Shown: piece after piece, positions 25,796 through 33,628 of the stretch | Position numbering within the stretch: the stretch's first letter is position 1 | Layout: each line of letters opens with the position of its first letter | From: Burkholderia sp. Bp9142 | Lineage (GTDB): Bacteria; Pseudomonadota; Gammaproteobacteria; Burkholderiales; Burkholderiaceae | DNA length: 64,000 bases | Reading direction: 5' to 3' | Assembly (NCBI RefSeq): GCF_003853415.1 | Contig: NZ_QTPP01000002.1 | Coordinates: 248,001-312,000, forward strand | The notes under the pieces: model-generated | Databases searched by the model: none | What the model was told of the DNA's origin: nothing | The model's input: the letters and a program-made list of their open reading frames with translations, nothing else | Program-made: the position numbers and the translations under genes

Positions 25796-26104
25796 ATGAA
25801 ACTTTCCATTTCATTACGGTTTGCCGCGGCGTGCGCGGCCGCGCTGGCGACATCCGCCGTATTCGCTCAGGCCGTCATCGTCGCGCCGGTCGCGCCGGTC
25901 GCACCGCCGCCGCCGCGCGTCGAAGTGATGCCGGCGCCGCGCGCGGGTTACGTATGGGATCAGGGCCACTGGCACTGGCGGTACGGTCGCTACGTATGGA
26001 TCCCCGGGCACTGGCAAGTGGTTCGTGCCGGTTATCACTGGGTGCCCGGGCATTGGGCCGCGCGCGGCCCGAACTGGCGCTGGGTGCCGGGTCACTGGGC
26101 GTGA
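25796..26104 (+). CDS. Secreted YXWGXW repeat protein
   Basis: A 102-residue exported protein: signal peptide (cleaved after VFA near residue 24), a proline-rich spacer, then four tandem aromatic motifs of the YXWGXW type (YVWDQGHWHW, YVWIPGHW, YHWVPGHW, WRWVPGHW). The motif is common in short periplasmic or surface proteins of proteobacteria; function unknown. CGGAG before the ATG serves as ribosome site. It is followed by a tiny lipoprotein gene and the ECF sigma operon, and a second protein of the same family (31861-32079) closes this 6-kb region. Confidence 0.9.
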   Translation: MKLSISLRFAAACAAALATSAVFAQAVIVAPVAPVAPPPPRVEVMPAPRAGYVWDQGHWHWRYGRYVWIPGHWQVVRAGYHWVPGHWAARGPNWRWVPGHWA

Positions 26105-26161
26105 CGCGCACGGTGCCGCGCGGCGCGCAGCGTCCGTGCGGCGGGACTTCCACGCAACCTC

Positions 26162-26287
26162 ATGAGTCGAGCCATGCCTTTTCGAACCCTCGTGATCCTG
26201 GCAGCCGCGGCCGCCGTGCTGACCGGCTGTGTCGTGGTGCCGGCGCGTCCCGTGTATTACCGGCCCGCGCCGGTCGTCGTATATTGA
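26162..26287 (+). CDS. Tiny lipoprotein
   Basis: A frame of 41 codons (37 if ATG 26174 is used) encoding a basic start, a hydrophobic run and a lipobox VLTGC, followed by a short proline/tyrosine/valine tail. The cysteine would be lipidated and the mature peptide only about 19 residues. Small lipoproteins of this kind often accompany YXWGXW genes in Burkholderia. It lies 57 bases after the YXWGXW gene on the same strand, probably co-transcribed. It is easy to miss by length filters; the clear lipobox and stop support it. Confidence 0.65.
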   Translation: MSRAMPFRTLVILAAAAAVLTGCVVVPARPVYYRPAPVVVY

Positions 26288-26524
26288 TCGCGCGGCCGGC
26301 TGGCGATCGACAGGATCGATATGCCCTTCGAACCGGATGTCGACGAAACCGACCAGGCCGATCTCGGGCGCGGCGCACCGCGCGTTGCCGACGCGCCGGC
26401 ATGGCGCCGTCCGGCGCCGGCCCGGCGCATGCAAGGAGAGCACGACGATGAGCTTCAGCCGGACGGCGGGCAGACCCGCCGGCAGCATGCGGCGTTCGCC
26501 CGGCACGTTGTGGAGCAGTCCGCG

Positions 26525-27085
26525 TTGAGCAACGCCGATCCGGACGCGGAACTCGTCGCGCGGGTCGGCGCGCGCGACGCGTCGGCCGTGCGCGCGCTCG
26601 TCGCACGCAAGCTGCCGCGCTTGCTCGCGCTCGCGACGCGCATGCTCGGCGACCGGAGCGAGGCGGAAGACGTTGCGCAGGAAACCTTCCTGCGGATCTG
26701 GAATCACGCGCCGCGCTGGCGGGACGGCGAAGCGCGCTTCGACACCTGGCTGCATCGCGTCGTGCTGAACCTGTGCTATGACCGCTTGCGCGGGCGGCGC
26801 GAGGAGCCGGTCGACGCGCTGCCCGACGTGCCGGACCCGCAACCGGAGCCGGCCGCGCACGCGGAGTCGCGCTCGCGCGACGCGCGCGTACGGCAGGCGC
26901 TCGCCGCGTTGCCGCCCAGGCAGCGGGAAGCGCTCGTGCTCCAGTACTATCAGGAGATGTCGAACGTTGAAGCGGCCAACCTGATGGGCATCACCGTCGA
27001 TGCGCTGGAAAGCCTGCTCGCGCGCGCGAGGCGCAACCTGCGCGCGCAACTGGCCGGCGACCCACCTAGCGAGGACAAGCGATGA
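26525..27085 (+). CDS. ECF-type RNA polymerase sigma factor
   Basis: An extracytoplasmic-function sigma factor of 186 residues from the proposed TTG start. It has region 2 (ALATRMLGDRSEAEDVAQETFLRIW, split over about residues 38-66, with the DVAQETF core) and region 4 (LPPRQREALVLQYYQEMSNVEAANLMGI). GGAG lies 9 bases before the TTG. An ATG at 26321 with AGGA upstream would add 68 low-complexity residues; it is possible but gives an unusually long N-terminus. The stop overlaps the next gene (ATGA), and the following two genes encode a one-helix membrane protein and a periplasmic sensor-like protein, so this is a sigma/anti-sigma operon responding to an envelope or metal signal. Confidence 0.88.
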   Translation: MSNADPDAELVARVGARDASAVRALVARKLPRLLALATRMLGDRSEAEDVAQETFLRIWNHAPRWRDGEARFDTWLHRVVLNLCYDRLRGRREEPVDALPDVPDPQPEPAAHAESRSRDARVRQALAALPPRQREALVLQYYQEMSNVEAANLMGITVDALESLLARARRNLRAQLAGDPPSEDKR

Positions 27086-27507
27086 CACCCGAACGATTTC
27101 GTACCATCGTCGCCGCGTACGGCGCGGATGCGCGGCGCTGGCCGCCAGGCGAACGCGCGGCGGCCGAAGCGTGGGCGCAAGCGCATCCGCGCGACGCGCT
27201 GGAGGCGCTCGACGAAGCCGCCGAACTCGATGCGTGGCTCGCGCAGGATGCGGTCACGCCGCCGGCGCCGGCGCCGGCGCTCGTCGAACGCATCGTCGCG
27301 TCGGCGCCTGCGCCGCGAGGTGCGCGGCGGCGAGGAAGAGTGTGGTGGTCGGGCGCGGCGTTCGCGGGCGTCGGGCTGGCGGGCGCGCTGGCGGGCGCGG
27401 TGGCCGTGTCGATGCTGATGCTCGGTAGCGCGCCGGTCGCGCAACACGAACCGGGCTACCTGACGACGACGTTCGGCGGCCCAAGTATCGACGGAGGCGA
27501 CGATTGA
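27082..27507 (+). CDS. Membrane anti-sigma-like protein
   Basis: A 141-residue protein with a cytoplasmic helical N-terminal part (about 1-85, starting MTPERFRTIVAAYGADARRWP), one membrane helix at about residues 91-112, and a short periplasmic tail. This shape and its position, overlapping the sigma-factor stop by four bases, suggest an anti-sigma factor that holds the ECF factor at the membrane. I see no zinc-binding HxxxCxxC motif, so it is not of the ZAS class. Its stop overlaps the TTG start of the next gene, making three translationally coupled genes. Confidence 0.75.
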   Translation: MTPERFRTIVAAYGADARRWPPGERAAAEAWAQAHPRDALEALDEAAELDAWLAQDAVTPPAPAPALVERIVASAPAPRGARRRGRVWWSGAAFAGVGLAGALAGAVAVSMLMLGSAPVAQHEPGYLTTTFGGPSIDGGDD

Positions 27508-28007
27508 GCGAGCGCGGCTGGAAATTCATTCTCGTCGGGTCCGTCGTGCTGAACGTGTTCATGCTCGGCGCGATTGGCGGCGGCGCGTATCAGTGGTTCG
27601 CGACGCATCGCGATCTGCATGGGGCCGGGATGCCCGGGCAGCGTACGGCGTTGCGGTTCGCCGCGGACGAATTGTCCGATGCGCGTCGGCAGGAATTTGC
27701 CGCCGCGCTGAAGGCGGCGCGCAAGGACGGCCGGGATGTCGCGCGGGAAGGGCGTGACGGGCGGATTACGGTGCTGGATCTGCTGGCTGCGCCGCAGCTC
27801 GATCGTCCGGCGATCGATGCGGCGCTCGACCGGACGCGGGCGGCGGACAGTGCGTTGCGCGGGCAGGTGGAGCGCAGTGTCGTCGATTTCGCGGCGACGT
27901 TGACGCCGGACGAGCGCGCGAAGTTCGTCGACGGGTTGCGGCGGAGCGGGAACTGGCGGTTGCCGGCGAAATTGCAGAGCAAACGCGACGCGGCGGGGAG
28001 TCAGTAA
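27504..28007 (+). CDS. Periplasmic heavy-metal-sensor-like protein
   Basis: A 167-residue protein anchored by one N-terminal membrane helix (residues 7-28) with a helical periplasmic domain that resembles the ZraP/CnrX periplasmic sensor family (RFAADELSDARRQEF and LTPDERAKFVDGLRR helices). Such proteins sense metals or envelope stress in concert with ECF sigma factors. The start is TTG 27504, overlapping the anti-sigma stop (TTGA), with a GGAGG ribosome site at 27493-27497. It is the last gene of the sigma operon. No cysteine, histidine-rich or methionine-rich metal site is obvious, so metal binding is uncertain. Confidence 0.8.
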   Translation: MSERGWKFILVGSVVLNVFMLGAIGGGAYQWFATHRDLHGAGMPGQRTALRFAADELSDARRQEFAAALKAARKDGRDVAREGRDGRITVLDLLAAPQLDRPAIDAALDRTRAADSALRGQVERSVVDFAATLTPDERAKFVDGLRRSGNWRLPAKLQSKRDAAGSQ

Positions 28008-28082
28008 GCGGCGTTGCGTGACGACGCGCGACGTTCGCGAATCAGTTGGCGGCCATCTCGAGTGCCGCGATGGGGGCGAACC

Positions 28083-28928
28083 ATGGATCGAAGCGAAGAC
28101 TTTATCGTGCGCACCATGTCGGCCGATGAGGTGGCCATGTCGGTCGAATGGGCGGCTGCCGAAGGGTGGAACCCCGGCCGGCATGATCCGCAGTGCTTCA
28201 GGGAAGCGGACCCGGCCGGCTTTTTCGTCGGGGTGTTGCGCGGCGAGCCGGTTGCGTGCATCTCCGCCGTCGCCTATGACGAGCGCTTCGGCTTCATCGG
28301 TCTCTACATCGTAAAACCCGGGTTTCGCGGCCAGGGCTTCGGTTTGCGCATCTGGCAGCACGGCATGCGCTACCTCGGAGACCGCAACGTCGGTCTCGAC
28401 GGCGTCGTGGCCCAGCAGGCGAACTACAGGAAGTCCGGGTTCCGGCTCGCGTATCGCAACATCCGCTATCAGGGGCGCGTGGACGGCATCGGGTGCGCTC
28501 ATGTGGCGTCCGTGGCCGATGTGCCGTTCCAGCAGTTGCTTGCCTACGATCGCCAGTGTTTTCCCGCGGCGCGCGAGCGTTTTGTTTCCGCCTGGATCGC
28601 GCAACCCGATGCCGTTGCGCTCGCAACGGTCGAGGCCGGTCGTGTCGCCGGGTACGGCGTCGTGCGCCGCTGCAGGGCGGGTTGCAAGATCGGCCCGCTC
28701 TTCGCCGATGACGCAGGCGTCGCCACGGGGCTGTTTCGTGCGCTGGCGTCGCACATGCCCGGCGAGGTGATCGTGCTCGACGTGCCTGAAACGAACCCCG
28801 CGGCCGTCGCGCTCGCTGAACGGCACGGCATGTCGAGCGTATTCGAAACCGCGCGGATGTATACGCAAGAAGTGCCCGCGATGGCGATCGAGCGCGTGTT
28901 CGGGGTGACGTCGTTCGAGCTGGGGTGA
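28083..28928 (+). CDS. GNAT-family N-acetyltransferase
   Basis: A 281-residue cytoplasmic protein with an N-terminal GNAT domain (about 1-130; the acetyl-CoA loop lies in IVKPGFRGQGFGLRIW near 78-93) and a C-terminal GNAT-like domain (about 150-280) containing GLFRALASHMPGEVIVLDVP and ERHGMSSVFETARMY. This double-domain form is typical of YitH-type acetyltransferases. The acceptor substrate is unknown. The ATG at 28083 follows a G-rich stretch that may act as ribosome site. It stands 75 bases after the sigma operon and may be independent of it. Confidence 0.88.
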   Translation: MDRSEDFIVRTMSADEVAMSVEWAAAEGWNPGRHDPQCFREADPAGFFVGVLRGEPVACISAVAYDERFGFIGLYIVKPGFRGQGFGLRIWQHGMRYLGDRNVGLDGVVAQQANYRKSGFRLAYRNIRYQGRVDGIGCAHVASVADVPFQQLLAYDRQCFPAARERFVSAWIAQPDAVALATVEAGRVAGYGVVRRCRAGCKIGPLFADDAGVATGLFRALASHMPGEVIVLDVPETNPAAVALAERHGMSSVFETARMYTQEVPAMAIERVFGVTSFELG

Positions 28929-28966
28929 TCGTCACGGGCGTCGCCGACCCGAGGCCATCCTCCCGG

Positions 28967-29206
28967 CTACTTGTCGAACCAGTCTTCGAATTCAGTGTGG
29001 GTCTGGTTGAAGGCCTTGGCGTCGGATACGGTTTCCGCGCGCACGATGCCGTGGATGCCGCGGAACTTGCCGGTGCCACCGGTGATATCCCGTTCCGTGA
29101 GGTCCGTGAGGTTGTTCAGGCGGTGCTGTCCGGCAGCATCGCCGCGCCGCATCCGAAATATTTCGCCCATCCCGCGACGGATTTCCCGCCGGCCCCCGTT
29201 AAACAC
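28967..29206 (-). pseudogene. C-terminal relic of a secreted barrel-type protein
   Basis: On the minus strand a 79-codon frame ends with a segment that resembles the C-terminus of secreted allene-oxide-cyclase-like barrel proteins: ITGGTGKFRGIHGIV followed by a helix-like tail FNQTHTEFEDWF and a stop. The sequence before it (first 20 residues) does not look like that family, and there is no signal peptide or full domain upstream, because the DUF1800 gene begins right there. It is therefore probably a decayed remnant. The rest of this 304-base gap shows nothing else. Family recognition is tentative. Confidence 0.4.
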
Positions 29207-29232
29207 GGGTACGCATCGCGAGAGCCCCCGTC

Positions 29233-30636
29233 ATGGACCATCCGAACGACATCTCACCGGCCGCCATCGCGCTGAACCGCTTCGGTCTCGGCGCGCGAGC
29301 CAACGAAGCGCCGCCGGTCGACCCGAAGGCCGCGCTGGTCGCCCAGTTCGATCGCTACGACCCGCGTCCCGCCGCGTGGGCCGCCGAGCCGGACGCGGTC
29401 ACGCTCGCCACCCGGTTCGCGAACACCCGCCACGCGATGACGAGCGACGACGCGGCGGCCAAGCGCGCGACCGCGCAGTCGATCCGTCGCGATGGCTACG
29501 ACGCGTATCGCAGCGCGGTCGCCGCGCGGCTGAACAGCGCGCTCGCCACGCCCGCGCCGTTCGTCGAGCGGCTCGTGCATTTCTGGGCGAACCATTTCGC
29601 GGTGTCGGTCGACAAGGGGCAGGTCGCCGCGTACGCGGGCGCATTCGAGCGCGATGCGATCCGCCCGCACGTGCTCGGCCGCTTCGAGGACATGCTCGTC
29701 GCCGCCGAGCAGCATCCCGCGATGCAGCTGTTTCTCGACCAGGCGCGCTCGGTCGGCCCCGACAGTCCGGCCGCGCTGCGCGCCGAAGCGCGCAATCCCG
29801 CGGCGCGGCGCGGTCTCAACGAGAATCTCGCGCGCGAAATCATGGAGCTGCATACGCTCGGCGTACGCACCGGCTACACGCAAACGGACGTGACGGAATT
29901 CGCGCGTGCGCTGACCGGCTGGAGCATTGCCGGCGAACGCGGGCCGCAGCCCGGCGACGCGGCGCCCGGCGCGTTCGTGTTTCGCCCGAAGCTGCATGAA
30001 CCGGGCGTGCGCGCGGTAATGGGCCGCGCCTACGACCAGCCGGGCGAAGCGCAGGCGCGCGCGATCCTGGGCGACCTCGCAGCTTCGCCGGCGACGGGCC
30101 GGCACATCGCGTTCCAGCTCGCTCGCCATTTCGTCGCCGACAACCCGCCGCCCGCGCTCACTGACCGGCTCGCGCGCGCATTCGAGACGAGCGGCGGCGA
30201 TTTGCCGACCGTCTATCGCGCGCTCGTCGATGCGCCGGATGCCTGGTTGCCGGTCAACCGCAAGTTCAAGACGCCGTGGGAGTGGGCCGTGTCGTCGCTG
30301 CGCGGGCTCGGCTGGCGCGATACGGGCGACTTCGGCGACCTGAAGGCCGCGCCGCTGCTCGCGCAACTCGGCCAGCCGGTGTGGCGGCCCGGGTCGCCGG
30401 CCGGCTACGACGACGTCGCCGCGAGCTGGGCCGCGCCCGACGCGCTGGTGCGCCGTGTCGAGATCGCGCAGCGGCTCGCCGCGCGTACGGGCGACCGGCT
30501 CGATCCACGCACGCTCGGCAACACGCTGCTGGCCGGCTCGCTGAGCGCACCGACGGCGACCGCGCTGTCGCGCGCGGAAAGCGCGACGACGTCGCTCGCG
30601 CTGCTGCTCGTGTCGCCCGATTTCCAGCGGAGATGA
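29233..30636 (+). CDS. DUF1800 family protein
   Basis: A 467-residue member of the DUF1800 family. Typical elements are seen: ALNRFGLGA at the start, ERLVHFWANHFAVS near 113-126, GLNENLAREIMELHTLGV near 196-213 and FARALTGWSI, and the C-terminal TPWEWAVSSLRGLGW. Function is not established; these proteins almost always come with a DUF1501 partner, as here, where the next gene starts at or just past the stop. No classical signal peptide is visible at the N-terminus, whereas the partner has a Tat signal, which raises the idea of co-export or an inner-side role. Confidence 0.93.
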   Translation: MDHPNDISPAAIALNRFGLGARANEAPPVDPKAALVAQFDRYDPRPAAWAAEPDAVTLATRFANTRHAMTSDDAAAKRATAQSIRRDGYDAYRSAVAARLNSALATPAPFVERLVHFWANHFAVSVDKGQVAAYAGAFERDAIRPHVLGRFEDMLVAAEQHPAMQLFLDQARSVGPDSPAALRAEARNPAARRGLNENLAREIMELHTLGVRTGYTQTDVTEFARALTGWSIAGERGPQPGDAAPGAFVFRPKLHEPGVRAVMGRAYDQPGEAQARAILGDLAASPATGRHIAFQLARHFVADNPPPALTDRLARAFETSGGDLPTVYRALVDAPDAWLPVNRKFKTPWEWAVSSLRGLGWRDTGDFGDLKAAPLLAQLGQPVWRPGSPAGYDDVAASWAAPDALVRRVEIAQRLAARTGDRLDPRTLGNTLLAGSLSAPTATALSRAESATTSLALLLVSPDFQRR

Positions 30637-30638
30637 AC

Positions 30639-31802
30639 ATGGCTCGATCCCTTACCCGTCGTCATTTCCTGAGCGTCGCGGCGGCCGGCGCGGGCGCGAT
30701 CCTCGTCGCGCCGCGCATCGTGTTCGCGAACGTCGAAACCGACCGGCGCTTCGTGTTCGTGATCCAGCGCGGCGCGGCCGACGGGCTGAACATCGTCGTC
30801 CCGTATGCGGAACCCGCGTATGCGTCATTGCGCGGCCCGCTGGCGATCGATGCCGCGGCGGCGACGCGCATCGACGGCACGTTCGCGCTGCATCCGTCGC
30901 TTGTCCAGACCGCGCAGATGGTTCGCGACCAACAGGCGCTGTTCGTTCACGCGATCGCGTCGCCGTATCGCGACCGCTCGCATTTCGACGGCCAGAACGT
31001 GCTCGAGACGGGCGGCCGCGCCCCATACCAGGTGAAGGACGGCTGGCTGAACCGCCTCGCCGCGATGTTGCCGGCGACGCGCGAGCGCGCGATCGCGTTC
31101 GCGCCGACGGTGCCGCTTGCGTTGCGCGGCAGCGTGCAGGCCGCGTCGTATGCGGCGTCCGGTTTGCCGGCCGCGCCGGACGACCTGCTCGCGCGCGTGT
31201 CGGCGCTTTACGAGGCCGATGCGCAGCTCGCGCCGCTGTGGCAATCGGCGATGGCGGCGCGCGGCCTCGCCGGCGATGCGCATGCGCGTCAGGATCCGGC
31301 GGGCGTCGGCACGCTCGCGGCGGCGTTTCTCGCGCGCGACGACGGCCCGCGGATCGCGATGATCGAGACGGGCGGCTGGGACACGCACAGCGCGCAGAAC
31401 GCACGGCTCGCGAACCAGTTGAAGGCGCTCGACACGATGCTCGCCGCATTGCGCGACGGTCTCGGGCCCGTGTGGCAGCAGACCACCGTGCTGGTCGCGA
31501 CCGAGTTCGGCCGCACGGCCGCCGCGAACGGCACGGGCGGCACCGATCACGGGCAGGCGTCGGTCGCGATGCTGGCGGGCGGGGCGGTCGCGGGCGGCCG
31601 GGTGATCGCCGACTGGCCGGGCTTGCGGCCGGCCGACCTGTACGAAGGGCGCGACCTGAAGCCGACCGCGTCGCTCGATGCGCTGATCGCGGGCGCGGCC
31701 GCCGAAAGCCTGCGGCTCGATCCCGGCCGCACCGCGGCCACGCTGTTCGCGGAAAGCGGCGCGACGCGGCCGATGACGGGCCTCGTTCGCGGAACCGCGT
31801 GA
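30639..31802 (+). CDS. DUF1501 family Tat-exported protein
   Basis: A 387-residue protein with an N-terminal twin-arginine signal (SLTRRHFLSVAAAGAG) and a DUF1501 domain, related to the alkaline-phosphatase/sulfatase fold (FVFVIQRGAADGLN, DRSHFDGQNVLETGG, ETGGWDTHSAQN, VATEFGRTAAANGTGGTDHG). The conserved Asp/His residues suggest a metal site. ATG 30639 has a ribosome site at 30628-30632; ATG 30633 would overlap the DUF1800 stop as ATGA. It forms a coupled pair with the DUF1800 gene. Its substrate is unknown. Confidence 0.92.
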   Translation: MARSLTRRHFLSVAAAGAGAILVAPRIVFANVETDRRFVFVIQRGAADGLNIVVPYAEPAYASLRGPLAIDAAAATRIDGTFALHPSLVQTAQMVRDQQALFVHAIASPYRDRSHFDGQNVLETGGRAPYQVKDGWLNRLAAMLPATRERAIAFAPTVPLALRGSVQAASYAASGLPAAPDDLLARVSALYEADAQLAPLWQSAMAARGLAGDAHARQDPAGVGTLAAAFLARDDGPRIAMIETGGWDTHSAQNARLANQLKALDTMLAALRDGLGPVWQQTTVLVATEFGRTAAANGTGGTDHGQASVAMLAGGAVAGGRVIADWPGLRPADLYEGRDLKPTASLDALIAGAAAESLRLDPGRTAATLFAESGATRPMTGLVRGTA

Positions 31803-31860
31803 CGCGCGGCAGGCGCGCGTTCGCATCCGCCAACCGATGACACAACAGGGAGAAGTGACG

Positions 31861-32079
31861 ATGAAGATCCGATCCGTATCGCTTGCCGTACTGGTGACCA
31901 CGAGCGCCGCGCTGCTGTCCGCGTGCGTGGTCGAACCCGCGCGGCCGCCGCAGCCCGCACCGGTCGCCGAGGTGGCGCCGCCGCCGCCCGCACCCGGCTA
32001 TCGCTGGGCGAAGGGCCATTACCGCTGGGCCGGCAACCACTGGGCGTGGGTGCCCGGGCATTGGGTGGCCGTGTATTGA
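31861..32079 (+). CDS. YXWGXW repeat lipoprotein
   Basis: A 72-residue lipoprotein: lipobox LLSAC with the modified cysteine near residue 22, a proline/alanine-rich linker, and two aromatic repeats (YRWAKGHYRW, HWAWVPGHW). It is the same family as the secreted protein at 25796-26104 but is membrane-anchored. ATG 31861 follows AGGGAGA at 31847-31853. The gene follows the DUF1800-DUF1501 pair by 58 bases. Function unknown; an envelope role is likely. Confidence 0.85.
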   Translation: MKIRSVSLAVLVTTSAALLSACVVEPARPPQPAPVAEVAPPPPAPGYRWAKGHYRWAGNHWAWVPGHWVAVY

Positions 32080-32101
32080 AGCGGACCGGACGGCCCGCCG
32101 C

Positions 32102-33295
32102 TCACCAGCCGATCCGGTGCTTCTCGTCGGTTTCGCTGTGCCGCCAGTCGTCGTCCGCATGCAGATACTGGCTCGTCGTCGTCAGCGAGACGTGTCCGAG
32201 GTTGTCGCGCACGAGCCGCAGGTCGACGCGGCCGTCGGCCATGTGCGAGCCCGCACTGTGGCGCAGCCAGTGCGCGGATGCCTGGTCGAGCACGCGCGCC
32301 TGTGCCTCGCCGGCATCCCCTTGCGCGCGCAACCGGTCGGCCGCGAACCGGAACACCTGCTTCACGATCCGGTGCAGCGCGGCGCGCGTGAGCGGCTTGC
32401 GCGTGTGACCGGCCGGCAGCACGAGCGGCGTGTCCTCGCCGTCGGCGGGCAGCGCGGGCAGGCCGTGCGCGCGCCGGTAGCGCGCGAGCTCGGCCATCAT
32501 TTCGGTGGTGGCCGGCACGAGCCGCTGCCTGCCGCCTTTGCCGGTCACGTCGAGCCACCAGCGATCGTATCCGTTCGCGTCGCGCCGTGCAAAGAATTGC
32601 CCCATCGTCGTATCGGCTGCCTCGGTGATGCGCAGCCCGCCGAGATACAGCAGCGTGAAGACCCAGCGCGCGCGGTCCGCATGGAAGGATGCGCGCGCAT
32701 CGTCGCGCGGCATCGCGGCGATCGCGTCCTTGACCGCCTGCCACAGCGGCGGCCCGAGATGGCGCGTGACGCGCGGCGCGGGCCGCCGTTGCCGCTGCCG
32801 CGACAACGCGAGCGGATTGCCGGCCAGATAGCCGGCCTGCACGAGCCACGAGAACATCACGTTCAGGATCACCATCGCCTGGCGCTGGCTGGCCGCCGAC
32901 AGCGGCCCGTAGAACGGCCGCCAGCGCGGGTCGCCGCGCGGATGCTTGCGGCCGCCGTTCGCGCACCACACGTCGGCCGGCGCGGGCGCGAGCAGGAACT
33001 GCCGGTAGACGACGAGATCCTCGTGCGTGAGCGACGACAGCGGCTTGCCGCACGCGATCACGGCCCACAGCAGCAGGCGCTCGGCTTCCTTGCGGTAGTT
33101 CTGGAATGTGGCGGGCGTATCGACGAAGCGCGCGAGCCATGCGCGCACGGCATCGAGATCATGGGTCGCGGCGATCTGCGGGTGTGCGCCGGTCGAGCGG
33201 TTCGTGCCCGCGCGTCCGTCGAGCGCGGCCGGCACGGTCAGCGCATCGATCGGCTGCGGCCGCAGCGCGGCGTCGGACGGAACGGGTGAGGTCAT
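32102..33295 (-). CDS. Tyrosine site-specific recombinase (XerC/D-like)
   Basis: A 397-residue tyrosine recombinase. The N-terminal SAM-like core-binding domain spans about 45-155; the catalytic domain has R222 (GGLRITEA), K253 (TGKGGRQR), H342 and R345 (HWLRHSAG), H368 (LGHVS) and the nucleophile Y377. All active-site residues are present, so it should cut and join DNA. No excisionase, phage or plasmid genes, tRNA gene or obvious attachment-site repeats flank it; it stands alone between the YXWGXW lipoprotein gene and a LuxR relic. It may be a domesticated recombinase or the last part of an old element. Confidence 0.92.
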   Translation of the reverse strand: MTSPVPSDAALRPQPIDALTVPAALDGRAGTNRSTGAHPQIAATHDLDAVRAWLARFVDTPATFQNYRKEAERLLLWAVIACGKPLSSLTHEDLVVYRQFLLAPAPADVWCANGGRKHPRGDPRWRPFYGPLSAASQRQAMVILNVMFSWLVQAGYLAGNPLALSRQRQRRPAPRVTRHLGPPLWQAVKDAIAAMPRDDARASFHADRARWVFTLLYLGGLRITEAADTTMGQFFARRDANGYDRWWLDVTGKGGRQRLVPATTEMMAELARYRRAHGLPALPADGEDTPLVLPAGHTRKPLTRAALHRIVKQVFRFAADRLRAQGDAGEAQARVLDQASAHWLRHSAGSHMADGRVDLRLVRDNLGHVSLTTTSQYLHADDDWRHSETDEKHRIGW

Positions 33296-33418
33296 GCGAA
33301 CAGGGGGCGCTGCCTGCCCGTGGCCGGGCAGGCGCAGGCGGCGCGACGAAGCGTACGAGGAAGCGCCGATGGTAATACACGATCACCACGCGGTGAAGCC
33401 GCCGTCGATCGCATCGCT

Positions 33419-33536
33419 CCAGCGACAACACGCTGTTCAGCAACGTCCGCACGAGCGTCGCCGGCCGCGTGACATCCGTCTTCGAAAAGATCGCACGCAG
33501 ATGCGAGTGCGCGGTGTTCCTGCCGACGTCGAATGA
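33419..33536 (-). pseudogene. Relic of a LuxR-type helix-turn-helix domain
   Basis: The minus strand encodes a stretch that matches the last part of a LuxR/GerE DNA-binding domain: VGRNTAHSHLRAIFSKT, then the dimer helix ATLVRTLLNSV. No start of the domain, no effector domain and no good start codon are present; a normal LuxR protein would be several times longer. The remaining parts of the 333-base gap (33296-33628) show nothing else. It is best seen as a decayed gene end left behind beside the recombinase gene. Confidence 0.6.
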
Positions 33537-33628
33537 AGGTGGCGGTACGCCTGCTGTAAGCCGATTGTGAACTTTCCCGGCGCACCACTCGTCTAACCGG
33601 CCCGCCAACGCTTCCTGAGAGACATCGG

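Noticed and set aside
32102..33628. Integrative element with attachment sites around the recombinase
   Set aside because: No tRNA, no direct repeats and no phage, plasmid or transfer genes on either side.
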